Under the pieces are notes generated by a model. The model was not told the DNA's origin. It searched no databases and saw only the letters and a list, made by a program, of their open reading frames with translations. The position numbers and the translations under genes were made by a program. Shown here piece by piece: positions 35,474 to 44,192 of a DNA stretch of 64,000 bases. Positions within the stretch are counted from its first letter, which is position 1. Every line of letters begins with the position of its first letter. The stretch is from Actinomycetota bacterium (GTDB taxonomy: Bacteria; Actinomycetota; Actinomycetes; S36-B12; UBA10799): NCBI GenBank assembly GCA_020636995.1, contig JACJWU010000002.1:124001-188000 (forward strand). Direction: 5' to 3'.

Positions 35474-37311
35474 ATGACGATCGCAGGTTTGGAAAACCCG
35501 CCCACCAAGAACAAGAAACTGCTCGAGTGGGTCGAGGAGAGTCGCCAACCTCACCCAGCCAGACCGTGTCGAGTGGTGTGACGGTTCCGACGCCGAGTGG
35601 GACCGCTTGACGCAGTCGATCGTCGATAGCGGAACGTTCATCAAACTCAACCCCGAGATCCGGCCCAACTCGTTTCCTTGCGCGCTCGGACCCCTCCGAT
35701 GTCGCACGCGTCGAGGACCGGACGTTCATCTGCTCGCTGCGCGAGGAGGACGCGGACCGACCAACAACTGGCAGGACCCCACCGAGATGCGTGGCACCCT
35801 CAAGGAGCTCTTCGCCGGGGCAGCATGCGGGGACGCACGATGTACGTCATCCCCTTCTCGATGGGTCCGCTGGGCTCGCGCATCTCCCAGCTGGGCGTCG
35901 AACTGACGGACTCGCCGTATGTGGTCACCAACATGCGGATCATGACCCGCATGGGCCAGGCCGCGCTCGATCTGATCGGTGAGGACGGCGACTTCGTCCC
36001 GGCGCTGCACTCCGTCGGGTACCCGCTGGTCGACGCCGAAGGCAACGCCCGCGAGGACGTCGAATGGCCGTGCAACGACACCAAGTACATCGTGCACTTC
36101 CCGGAGACCCGGGAGATCTGGTCCTACGGGTCCGGGTACGGCGGCAATGCGCTGCTGGGCAAGAAGTGCTTCGCGCTGCGCATCGCTTCGGCGATGGCAC
36201 GCGACGAGGGCTGGATGGCCGAGCACATGCTCATCCTGAAGCTCACCGCGCCCGACGGTGACGTCAAGTACCTCACCGCGGCATTCCCGTCGGCCTGTGG
36301 CAAGACCAACCTCGCCATGCTCGAGCCCACTGTGCCGGGCTGGAAGGTCGAGACGGTCGGGGATGACATCGCCTGGATGCGCTTCGGCGACGACGGCCGC
36401 CTCTACGCCATCAACCCGGAGGCCGGCTTCTTCGGCGTGGCGCCGGGCACCGGCGAGAACACCAACGCCAACGCGGTGAAGACCCTGTGGGGCAACAGCA
36501 TCTACACCAATGTCGCGCTCACCGACGACGGTGACATCTGGTGGGAGGGTCTGACCGACGAGCCGCCGGCACACCTGATCGACTGGAAGGGCCGGGACTG
36601 GACGCCCGAGACTCCGACGAGCCGAGCAGCCACCCGAACGCGCGCTTCACCGCTCCTGCGGCACAGTGCCCGTCGATCGCGGACAACTGGGAAGACCCGG
36701 CCGGCGTGCCGATCTCGGCGATCCTGTTCGGTGGCCGGCGTGCCACGAACGTGCCGTTGGTCAACGAGGCACGGGACTGGGCCCACGGTGTGTTCATCGG
36801 CGCCACGGTCTCCTCGGAGATGACGGCGGCGGCAGTCGGTGGCATGGGCCAACTGCGCCGTGACCCGTTCGCGATGCTTCCCTTCTGCGGCTACAACATG
36901 GCCGACTACTGGAACCACTGGCTGAAGATCGGTGCCACCGCCGACGCTGACAAGTTGCCGAAGGTCTACCAGGTCAACTGGTTCCGCAAGGACGAGGACG
37001 GCAAGTTCATCTGGCCGGGCTTCGGCGAGAACAGCCGCGTGCTGGCGTGGATCATCGAGCGGGTCGAGGGCCGGACGGACGCCGAGCCCACGGCGATCGG
37101 TGGCAAGCCCAAGGAGGGCGACCTGTACGTCGAGGGCCTCGACCTCACTGACGAGCAGTTGACGGACTTGTTCGCGGTGGACCCCGACACCTGGCTGGCC
37201 GAGTGCGACCTCACCGAGGAGTACTTCGAGCAGTTCGGCGACAAGGTCCCGCAGGCCCTGCGCGACGAACTGGCGACGCTGCGGGCGCGGCTCGAGGCGG
37301 CCAAGAGCTGA
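35474..37311 (+). pseudogene. pckG: Phosphoenolpyruvate carboxykinase (GTP), frameshifted
   Basis: The GTP-type enzyme converts oxaloacetate to phosphoenolpyruvate. Clear family segments are NPPTKNKKLLEWV, TMYVIPFSMGPLGS, FPSACGKTNLAML (P-loop with the reactive Cys) and ILFGGRR. ATG 35474 has GGAG 7 nt upstream. The conserved protein can be followed end to end, but only by changing frame near 35540, 35674, 35752, 35818 and 36614. Apart from these indels the coding sequence is well kept, which points to sequence error rather than decay of this central enzyme. A terminator follows. Confidence 0.9.
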
Positions 37312-37320
37312 TCACCGTGA

Positions 37321-37345
37321 AGGGGGCGCGACGGGCGCCCCCTTT
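37321..37345 (+). terminator. Terminator of pckG
   Basis: GGGGGCGC pairs with GCGCCCCC around a five-base loop and is followed by TTT, 10 bp after the stop codon. Confidence 0.8.
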
Positions 37346-37387
37346 CGCATGCCCGGTTGTCACCACGCACGCACCCCGTGGCTCAAC

Positions 37388-37500
37388 CCGGTTAGACATC
37401 GGCATCTTGGTTAGTCGGCGGAAGGTTGGTTAGAGTCCCACGGCCGTACAGGGCTAACCGGAGTGCCGGATCTCTAACCAAGATGCCGATCTCTGTCCGG
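37388..37500 (-). mobile_element. 113-bp MITE-like palindromic element, copy 2 (inverted)
   Basis: Reverse complement of the element at 2896-3008, same length, about ten differences. Ends are CCGGTTAGACATCGGCA and TGCCGATCTCTGTCCGG, with inner TCTTGGTTAG/CTAACCAAGA. It lies between the pckG terminator and the 3' end of the sulfatase gene. No target duplication is evident. Confidence 0.85.
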
Positions 37501-37588
37501 ATGCGCGATGACCGCCGCTCCGGCTCACGCAGCGCCGCCTCACGAGGCCTGGACAGAACACCAAACCAAGATGGCACCTGACTCACCT

Positions 37589-39091
37589 TCACGTTGTCGG
37601 TTGTCGGTGTCGGGCGGTGGCGCCGCCGCGCACCGGATGCCACCGCGGGAGATCGAAGGTCGGCCCGAAGCCCGGTGGCGGGTCGACGCATGCCGCCCGT
37701 GCGCGTTCCGCGCACCTCGCTCGACGCGGGTCGCGTAGGCGGGTCGCCGATCCGGTTGTCGAGTTCGTGCGGATCGACACGGTAGTCGTAGAACTCTCCC
37801 TCGCCGCTGCCGTAGCGCACGAACAGATCCTCGCGGGTGCGCCAGGCACAGAACGGTGGACGTACGACCCGGCTCGTCGATTCAGCACCGAACAGCGGCA
37901 CCCCGTCACTGTTGCGGTCAGCGATCATCGAGGTGCCGGCACTGGTGTTCGGCAATCCGGCAGCCTGCAGGATCGTCGCGTGGATGTCGACGTTCGCGAT
38001 CGTCAGACGATCGTCCACGGTGCCTGAAGGACCTGGCGCCCCAGCGCACGACCAGCGGTACGTTGGTCGACTTCAGGTACGGGTAGCCCTTGCCGTCGAG
38101 ACGGTGTTCGCCATGCATGTACCCGTTGTCCGACACGTACACGAACAACGTCCGGTCCAGCCGCCCGCTCTGCTTCACCGCGTCGTACATCGCCTTCACC
38201 TGATCATCGACGCTGCGCAGCGTGTCGATCTGACGTGCCAGGTTGATGCCGGGGCCTTGGCCCTCGACGGTGGCAGACTCCGGGCAGTTGCTGGACATAC
38301 GCCGGCTTGTCCGAGACATCGGCCTCCATCACTGAGTCATTGCGGTAGTTCGCGGGTACCCGACTCTGGCTCCGCGGTACTTCCGCTCGGCGGTGAACGG
38401 CGCGTGGGGCGTACGGCGCGAAGACCGTGAACAGCGGTTGTCCGGTCGGGCGCGTTGCGGATGTGCGCGCGGCCTCCTTGCCGAGGAACGTGGTGGAGTA
38501 TGTGCGCACATACTCCTGGCTGGCGCGCTTGGCCTTCTGCCCGAAGGGGCACCGCGTCGCTCAGCCCGAAACTGCGGTATTTGCCGCTCTGTTTGGTCGT
38601 GAACGACCGCCAGGTATCCCAGCCGGGAGGGGCGGTGCCGTCGTACAGCGGTCCGTACTCATTGAGGTACTTGCCGAAGTACGCAGTGTTGTAGCCGGCG
38701 GCGTCCAGCGCCGTCGCCATGGTGTTGCTTCTCAGGCCTGCAGCCTCACCGCCGGATACCCGCCGTAGCCGGTGTCCGACTCGTTGCTGTAGATCCCGGT
38801 CTCCGTGTCAACTGTCCTGTCAGCAGACTCGTGCGACTTGGGCAACACAGGCTCGTGGGGACAACGGCGTTGGTGTAGTTGATCCCTTTGCGCAGCAGCA
38901 GTCGGCTGAGGTTCGGCATCCCGGCCAGCGTGCCGGTCGGCTGATCGTCGGTGAGGACCAGCACCACGTCCCAGATGTTCGCGGACGTGCGCTTCTTGGT
39001 CGCCACTGCTGTCGCCATCCCCGAGGCCCCCAGCGGACGCCAGGATCAGCGCAAGCAGCGCGGCCAGAGCAGCACGGGAAGCGTCGCACAT
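37589..39091 (-). pseudogene. Secreted sulfatase, heavily frameshifted
   Basis: From ATG 39091 the pieces read in order: a signal peptide (ASRAALAALLALILASAGG), NIWDVVLVLTDDQ (metal Asp pair), the formylglycine motif CCPSRTSLLTG, AGYNTAYFGKYLNEYG, TLFVYVSDNGYMHGEHR, GEGEFYDYRVDPHELDNR and a C-terminal DPPPGFGPTFDL. Together they make a normal type-I arylsulfatase of about 480-500 aa, but at least seven frame changes are needed to read it. All key motifs remain. Substrate unknown. The region of error also covers its neighbours. Confidence 0.8.
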
Positions 39092-39108
39092 CCCCGAGTG
39101 TAGGTCGG

Positions 39109-40272
39109 CTCACGCCCGTTCCGGGACCAGTGGGCATGCGGGCGTGGGAGCCGGACGCCGCGACCCGGCGGACGATGCCAGCGCCGACCAGCGCGCTTGC
39201 GCCTGCCATCATCCACATCACCGACCAGTCCGTTGGCGATCAGCCCGAGCGTCAGCGGGCCGATGAGGAGTCCGATGGCCACTCCTGTCTGAGCCACGCC
39301 GGAGGCCGCTGCGGTCGATGTGGGGAACCTGCGGGCCACCGCAAGATGCTGCAGTCCGGGCCAGCCCCAGCCGAACGCATTGGCGACGACCAGGCCAACC
39401 ACGAAAGCGACCGGTGCCCCGGTCGCCATCAGGAACCAGCCTGCCGCGCCCAGCACGCAGAGCAGACTGACACCGATCAGCGGGTCGAAGGTCCAGCGGT
39501 CCGCGCTCACCCCGGAACCGATCCGGATCGCCAGACCGGCCAGGCCGCCGACGGCCACGAGATATCCCGCCTGCGCCTCTGCCAGTCCCACCTGTACGCC
39601 GCCGGCCGCGCCCAGCGCCCCGATCGACGTCGCCGCCAGGACTGCACCGACCATTCCGGTGGCCAATAGCCAGAGTCCGCGGACGCGTTCTGCGGGGATC
39701 TTCTGCTCGCTGCGAGATGCGGTGCTGGCCCGGTCGGCGGGCACGAGCATGACCACTCCAAGCCCGGCTACAGCGGCGAGCACATAGGCGAAACGCCAGC
39801 CGACCGTGAGGGCGACCAGCGGTACTGCCAGGCCGCCGAGCATGGTGGCCACCGGAATCCCGGATTGCTTGATGGCGAAGCCGAGGCCGTAGCGTTCCGG
39901 GCGCACCTGAGCGGCGACCAGGGCGTTGCCTGCCGGTTGCCCCAACGCGTTTCCCAGGCCGCCCACCAGCAGGGCTGCGCCGAGTATCGGCACGGACGGG
40001 GCCACGGCGCACAACAGAAGGGCGGCACATGACGTGGCCGTTGCCACCCACAGGCTGCGCCGAACGCCCAAGCGGCGCACCTGTCGGCCCAGCGGAGCGC
40101 TGCCCAACGTGGTGGATAAGGCGAAGATCGAGGCCAGAGCGCCGACGCTGGCCGGTCGGACGTCGAACTCCCGACCGATCTGCACCGCCATCGCGCCGGT
40201 CAGGAACAGTGCGAGCACTCCCATCAGATTGACCGACACAGCGGCGAGTACCGCTCGCTGTCCGCTCGTCAC
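39109..40272 (-). CDS. MFS transporter, 3' end frameshifted
   Basis: A protein of about 385 aa with twelve membrane segments. GTG start at 40272 followed by TSGQRAVLAAVSVNLMGVL. The family loop GRQVRRLGVRRSLW lies between segments 2 and 3, and FAIKQSGIPVATMLGG is typical of CynX/nitrate-type MFS carriers. Near 39220 the hydrophobic last segment (MWMMAGASALVGAGIV) moves to another frame, so one frameshift is present; the exact stop is unsure, about 39109. Substrate unknown. It is divergent from the secreted-protein gene at 40313. Confidence 0.75.
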
Positions 40273-40312
40273 ACTTCACAGGCTACGAGGTCGGCCCGTG
40301 GTGCAATGGGGT

Positions 40313-41524
40313 ATGCGGTGGGCGGTCGTGGCGACGGCGATCATGAGTACTGGTCTGGCCATGCCCGTCGCCCACGCCGACGAATGGGCGACGGTCGGCA
40401 ACGGTCTGGCGGATACCAGTCGTCCGGATGTCTCTATGCGCGGGTCGATCACGACCATCGTGTGGGCCACTCCGGGCGGTGAACTGCGGACCCGCGGTGT
40501 GTCGGCCAAGGGGCGACTCCGATCGCCGCGCCTTCTGCAGCGTGGATGGAACTATCTCAGTGCCGATCCGGTGCGTGTGGGGTCCGGCTACGTGGCGGCG
40601 GGCACGCGGTCGCTGCCGGGATCCCCCTCGTACTGGCCCGGGGCCGCCTTCGTCACAGACGGCACCTCCCTGCGGTCCCTCGGAGACGACCGTGCCTACC
40701 TGTCGCAGGGACAGGACGCTGTTCTGTTCGATGGCCGCCTGCTCTACGCCTACACCGATGGCGGGGCGACTGTGCAGGTGTCGGCACCGGATGGTGCCCC
40801 CGCGCAGATCACCCGGGGAACGGCGCTGGAACCGGCGATAGCCGCAGATGGTGGCACGGCTCACGTCGGCTGGTTCTCGGCAGGCGAAGGTGTTCTTGTC
40901 TCCGGAATCGCGTCGCAACCGGGGACCACGACGATCGCCGCGCCGTCGCTGGCACCCGGATCGCTGTATACGGTTCCGACCCAGCGGATCCCGCTGGCGG
41001 TGCGCAAAGGTGATGCCTGGACCGCCTACCAGAGCGGGGCCAAGCGGATCCGCGTCTGGCGTGCGGGCCAAGGTTCCGCGATCGAGATCTCCACCCCGAA
41101 ACGTGTGGTCGCCGTGGACCTCGCCGTGGCAGGGTCCCGGTTGTGGCTGGCGTATGCGACCACCAACCAGGTGTGCGTTCAGCGCACGGCCGCGGGTGGA
41201 TCGACGTTCGGGGCGACGTCTTGTCGTGCCGGGGCGGCGAGTGCGGTGTCGTTGGCCGCGGGGAAGTGGGCCGATGTGGTGGCGACGGTTGCGCCGAAGG
41301 CTCTGTACGCGCGGTTCCTGCCGGCACTGACCGTCACTGCGAGGCCTCGCGCCGGCACGATCGTGGTCCGCGACGCCGGGGTGCCCGTGGCGAAGGCCCG
41401 CGTGACGGTAGGACGGCAGAAGACACGCTCGAACGCCAAGGGAAAGGCGCGGCTGCAGGCATGGCCGAGCAAGCAACTGGTCACGGTGCGCGTCCCCGGA
41501 TACGAACAGTGGAAGAGCCGTTGA
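40313..41524 (+). CDS. Secreted protein of unknown function, possible beta-propeller
   Basis: A 403-aa protein with a signal peptide (MRWAVVATAIMSTGLAMPVAHA, cleavage before DEWATV). The mature part has repeating short strands with GG and DG turns over about 300 residues, as in a beta-propeller, then a C-terminal segment (VRDAGVPVAKARVTVGRQKT) like the carboxypeptidase-regulatory/SpaA-type beta-sandwich repeat. No catalytic motif is seen. Both fold guesses are weak. ATG 40313 gives the best signal peptide; upstream GTG codons are possible. Confidence 0.7.
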   Translation: MRWAVVATAIMSTGLAMPVAHADEWATVGNGLADTSRPDVSMRGSITTIVWATPGGELRTRGVSAKGRLRSPRLLQRGWNYLSADPVRVGSGYVAAGTRSLPGSPSYWPGAAFVTDGTSLRSLGDDRAYLSQGQDAVLFDGRLLYAYTDGGATVQVSAPDGAPAQITRGTALEPAIAADGGTAHVGWFSAGEGVLVSGIASQPGTTTIAAPSLAPGSLYTVPTQRIPLAVRKGDAWTAYQSGAKRIRVWRAGQGSAIEISTPKRVVAVDLAVAGSRLWLAYATTNQVCVQRTAAGGSTFGATSCRAGAASAVSLAAGKWADVVATVAPKALYARFLPALTVTARPRAGTIVVRDAGVPVAKARVTVGRQKTRSNAKGKARLQAWPSKQLVTVRVPGYEQWKSR

Positions 41525-41559
41525 GACGGGGCGAGCTCCCGGCGGGGTCCACACATGAC

Positions 41560-41596
41560 GAAGCCGCGGCCCAGGAACGTCCCGGACCGCGGCTTC
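41560..41596. terminator. Bidirectional terminator before arcB 3' end
   Basis: GAAGCCGCGG pairs perfectly with CCGCGGCTTC around a 17-nt loop between two convergent genes. Confidence 0.75.
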
Positions 41597-41609
41597 GCGG
41601 TGCTGTGAC

Positions 41610-42614
41610 TCAGTCGCCGATCGTGGCGACCATGATCGCCTTGATGGTGTGCAGGCGGTTCTCGGCCTGGTCGAACGCGATGTTGGACGAGGACTCGAAG
41701 ACGTCGTTGGTGACCTCGAGGCCGTTGTCCATGCCGGTGGACGCAGCGACGTCCTTGCCGACCTTCGTGTTGGTGTCGTGGAAGGCCGGCAGGCAGTGCA
41801 TGAACTTGGCGTCACGCTCGCCGGTCTTCTCCAGCGCCGCCCGGTTCACCTGGTAGGGCGTCAGCAGTTTCACGCGCTCGTCCCAGACCTCCTTGGGCTC
41901 ACCCATCGAGACCCAGACGTCCGTGTGCAGGAACATCGCACCGGGGATCGCCTCGTCGGGATCGTCGGTGAGCATGACCTTCGCGCCGGATTCCTCGGCC
42001 CGGGCGTGCGCGGCGTCCTGTACCTCTTTGCTCGGCCACAGGTCCTTGGGGGAACAGATGCGCACGTCCGAACCCATGATCGCGCCCATGATGAGCAGCG
42101 AGTTGCCCATGTTCGAGCGCGCATCGCCCATGTACGCGTAGGTGATCTCATGCGTCGGCCGGTGCGAGTGCTCGATCATCGTCAGGAAGTCGGCGAGCAT
42201 CTGGGTGGGGTGCCACTCGTCGGTCAGGCCGTTCCACACCGGCACGTCCGAGAACTCGGCGAGTTCCTCGACATTGCTCTGGGCACTGCCGCGGTACTCG
42301 ATGCCGTCGTAGAACCGGGACAGCACGCGGGCGGTGTCGGCGATCGACTCCTTGTGTCCCAACTGCGAACCGCTCGGGTCCAGGTAGGTGACGCCGGCAC
42401 CCTGGTCGTACGCGCCCACCTCGAACGCGCAGCGGGTACGGGTGGAGGTCTTCTCGAAGATCAGGGCGACGTTCTTGCCCTGCATGCGCCGGCGCTCGTT
42501 GCCGGTGTACTTGGCGCGCTTGAGGTCGCGCGAGAGGTCGAGCAGGAACTGCAGTTCCTTCTGGGTGAAGTCGAGTTCCTTGAGGAAGTCGCGGTTGCGA
42601 AGGTTGACTGGCAC
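41610..42614 (-). CDS. arcB: Ornithine carbamoyltransferase, catabolic type
   Basis: A 334-aa enzyme. EKTSTRTRCAFE binds carbamoyl phosphate and MHCLPAFHD is the ornithine-specific C-terminal motif, which separates it from the putrescine enzyme at 17542. In the arginine deiminase pathway it cleaves citrulline with phosphate to ornithine and carbamoyl phosphate. The GTG at 42614 follows AAGGAG and begins where the family does (VPVNLRNRDFLKE); the longer reading is unlikely. It follows arcA on the same strand with a hairpin between them. Confidence 0.92.
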   Translation of the reverse strand: MPVNLRNRDFLKELDFTQKELQFLLDLSRDLKRAKYTGNERRRMQGKNVALIFEKTSTRTRCAFEVGAYDQGAGVTYLDPSGSQLGHKESIADTARVLSRFYDGIEYRGSAQSNVEELAEFSDVPVWNGLTDEWHPTQMLADFLTMIEHSHRPTHEITYAYMGDARSNMGNSLLIMGAIMGSDVRICSPKDLWPSKEVQDAAHARAEESGAKVMLTDDPDEAIPGAMFLHTDVWVSMGEPKEVWDERVKLLTPYQVNRAALEKTGERDAKFMHCLPAFHDTNTKVGKDVAASTGMDNGLEVTNDVFESSSNIAFDQAENRLHTIKAIMVATIGD

Positions 42615-42650
42615 TACATCTCCTTGGTTGTGGTGTGTGAGGTGAGAAGT

Positions 42651-42681
42651 GTGTGGGGTGGCCACCCGGGCCACCCCACAC
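42651..42681 (-). terminator. Hairpin between arcA and arcB
   Basis: GTGTGGGGTGGCC pairs with GGCCACCCCACAC around a five-base loop: a perfect 13-bp stem in the 73-bp gap. It has no long T run on the minus strand, so it may be an attenuator or a processing site that lowers arcB relative to arcA instead of a full terminator. Confidence 0.65.
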
Positions 42682-42687
42682 GAGGAC

Positions 42688-43920
42688 TTATTCCGCTGAT
42701 CCGCGGATGATCGGGCAGCTCATGCAACGCGGTCCACCGCGTCCACGACCGAGCTCCGATCCCACGATCGTCACGATCTCGATGCCCTCCTTGCGCAGGA
42801 AGGTGTTCGTGGTCGTGTTGCGCTCGTACCCGAAGATCACACCGGGGGCGACGGCGAGGAAGTTGTTGCCGTCGTCCCACTGCTCGCGCTGGGCGCCGAG
42901 CTCGTCGATCGGGGTCTTCAGCACGCGCATCTCGTCGACCCCGACCGCGTCGGCCACGACCGGCCACATGTCCTCGTTCTCCTCCACGGTGAACTCGCCG
43001 CTGTCGCCCACCGGCTCGAGGGTGTACGAGCGCAGGTGGTCTGGCAGGTAGGGGTAGCAGGAGAACGCGTCCTTGTCGATCATCGTCATCGCGGTGTCGA
43101 GGTGCATGAACGCACGTGTCTTCGGCAACTCGACCACGATGACCTTGGTGATCTTGCCCTGCCCGTACTTGAAGTACTTGCGGGCCAGGACCTCGACGCC
43201 CTGTGGTGTGGTGCGCTCACCCATGCCGATCATGATCGCGCCGTTGCCGATCACCAGGATGTCGCCACCTTCGACCGTGGCCGGTTCGTGGTGCTCGTCG
43301 TCGTTGCCGTAGTAGAAGTTCAATCCGGCGTTCGCGAAGCGCGGGTGGAAGTTCCAGATGGTGCGTGAGTGCAACGTCTCCCGCTTACGCGCCGGCTTGG
43401 CCATCGGGTTGACGCTCAGCCCGTCGTAGGCGAAGGCCGTGTTGTCGCGCTGGAACAGGTGGTTGGGCAGCGGGGTCAGGATGAAGTCGTAGTCATCCAG
43501 GTAGCTCCAGAGCAGGCTCTGCGTGTTGGGCAGGTGCAGGTCCTTCTTCAGCACACCGCCGATCAGGGCCTCCGACAGCAACTCGGACTCCTGCTGCATG
43601 ACCAGTTCGGACAGCGGCTCGTCCAGGGCCGGTCCCACCTGGGTGGCGCTGGTCAGGCGCTCGTCGAGGAACTCCCGGGCGCCGGGTTGGTCGAGGGCTT
43701 CCTTGAGCAGCGTCTGGAAGTGCAGGACCTCGATGCCCTTGTCCCGCAACTTCTGGGAGAAGGCGTCGTGCTCCTCGCGGGCGCGTGCGGCCCACATGAC
43801 ATCGTCGAAGAGGAGGTCCTCGACGTTGGACGGGGTAAGGCGGGCCAGTTCGAGTCCGGGCCGGTGCACGATCACCGACTCCAGACGTCCCACCTCTGAG
43901 TCGACGTGATACTCAGACAT
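42688..43920 (-). CDS. arcA: Arginine deiminase
   Basis: A 410-aa enzyme that turns arginine into citrulline and ammonia. The opening SEVGRLESVIVHRPGLEL, the segment FTRD-equivalent LFQRDNTAFAYDG, and the catalytic cysteine in GGPRCMSCPII (Cys402) are all present, with VEGGDILVIGNG carrying the conserved Asp. Length is as expected. It is the first gene of the minus-strand arc unit and is divergent from the YfcC-type transporter. A palindrome lies in the shared upstream region. Confidence 0.95.
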   Translation of the reverse strand: MSEYHVDSEVGRLESVIVHRPGLELARLTPSNVEDLLFDDVMWAARAREEHDAFSQKLRDKGIEVLHFQTLLKEALDQPGAREFLDERLTSATQVGPALDEPLSELVMQQESELLSEALIGGVLKKDLHLPNTQSLLWSYLDDYDFILTPLPNHLFQRDNTAFAYDGLSVNPMAKPARKRETLHSRTIWNFHPRFANAGLNFYYGNDDEHHEPATVEGGDILVIGNGAIMIGMGERTTPQGVEVLARKYFKYGQGKITKVIVVELPKTRAFMHLDTAMTMIDKDAFSCYPYLPDHLRSYTLEPVGDSGEFTVEENEDMWPVVADAVGVDEMRVLKTPIDELGAQREQWDDGNNFLAVAPGVIFGYERNTTTNTFLRKEGIEIVTIVGSELGRGRGGPRCMSCPIIRGSAE

Positions 43921-44035
43921 TCACGAATTCCCTTCGTCGCGGTCCCCGCGCAGTTGCGGGATGCTCCGATCTTTCGACATTCGGCGTGCCCATGGCAGAT
44001 CGAGCGGCAGATCCGGGGCCATTTGGCGCCGATTC

Positions 44036-44051
44036 GGGGACACATGTCCCC
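44036..44051. promoter_or_regulatory. Palindrome in the arcA-transporter divergent region
   Basis: GGGGACA-CA-TGTCCCC has perfect 7-bp arms. It lies 116 bp from arcA and 142 bp from the transporter start, where a shared operator would sit. No known regulator is assigned. Confidence 0.4.
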
Positions 44052-44192
44052 TCTCGGGGATGACCTGGACACCCGCAGTTCACCTGCGGAGCCGACACGG
44101 CGCGCGTGGACGCGACAACGCACGGACGCACCTGCTAGGCAAGGAAGCGCGTAGTGGTTTACACAACGCGTACGAAGGGATTGGGAGCAACG

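Noticed and set aside
35474..37311. Programmed frameshifting in pckG
   Set aside because: About five shifts in both directions at unrelated sites, and the same kind of breaks in neighbouring genes, do not fit a programmed event.
37392..37590. Possible extension of the sulfatase reading frame into the 113-bp element
   Set aside because: A better sulfatase C-terminus (DPPPGFGPTFDL, stop at 37589) is in another frame; the extension is caused by a frameshift.
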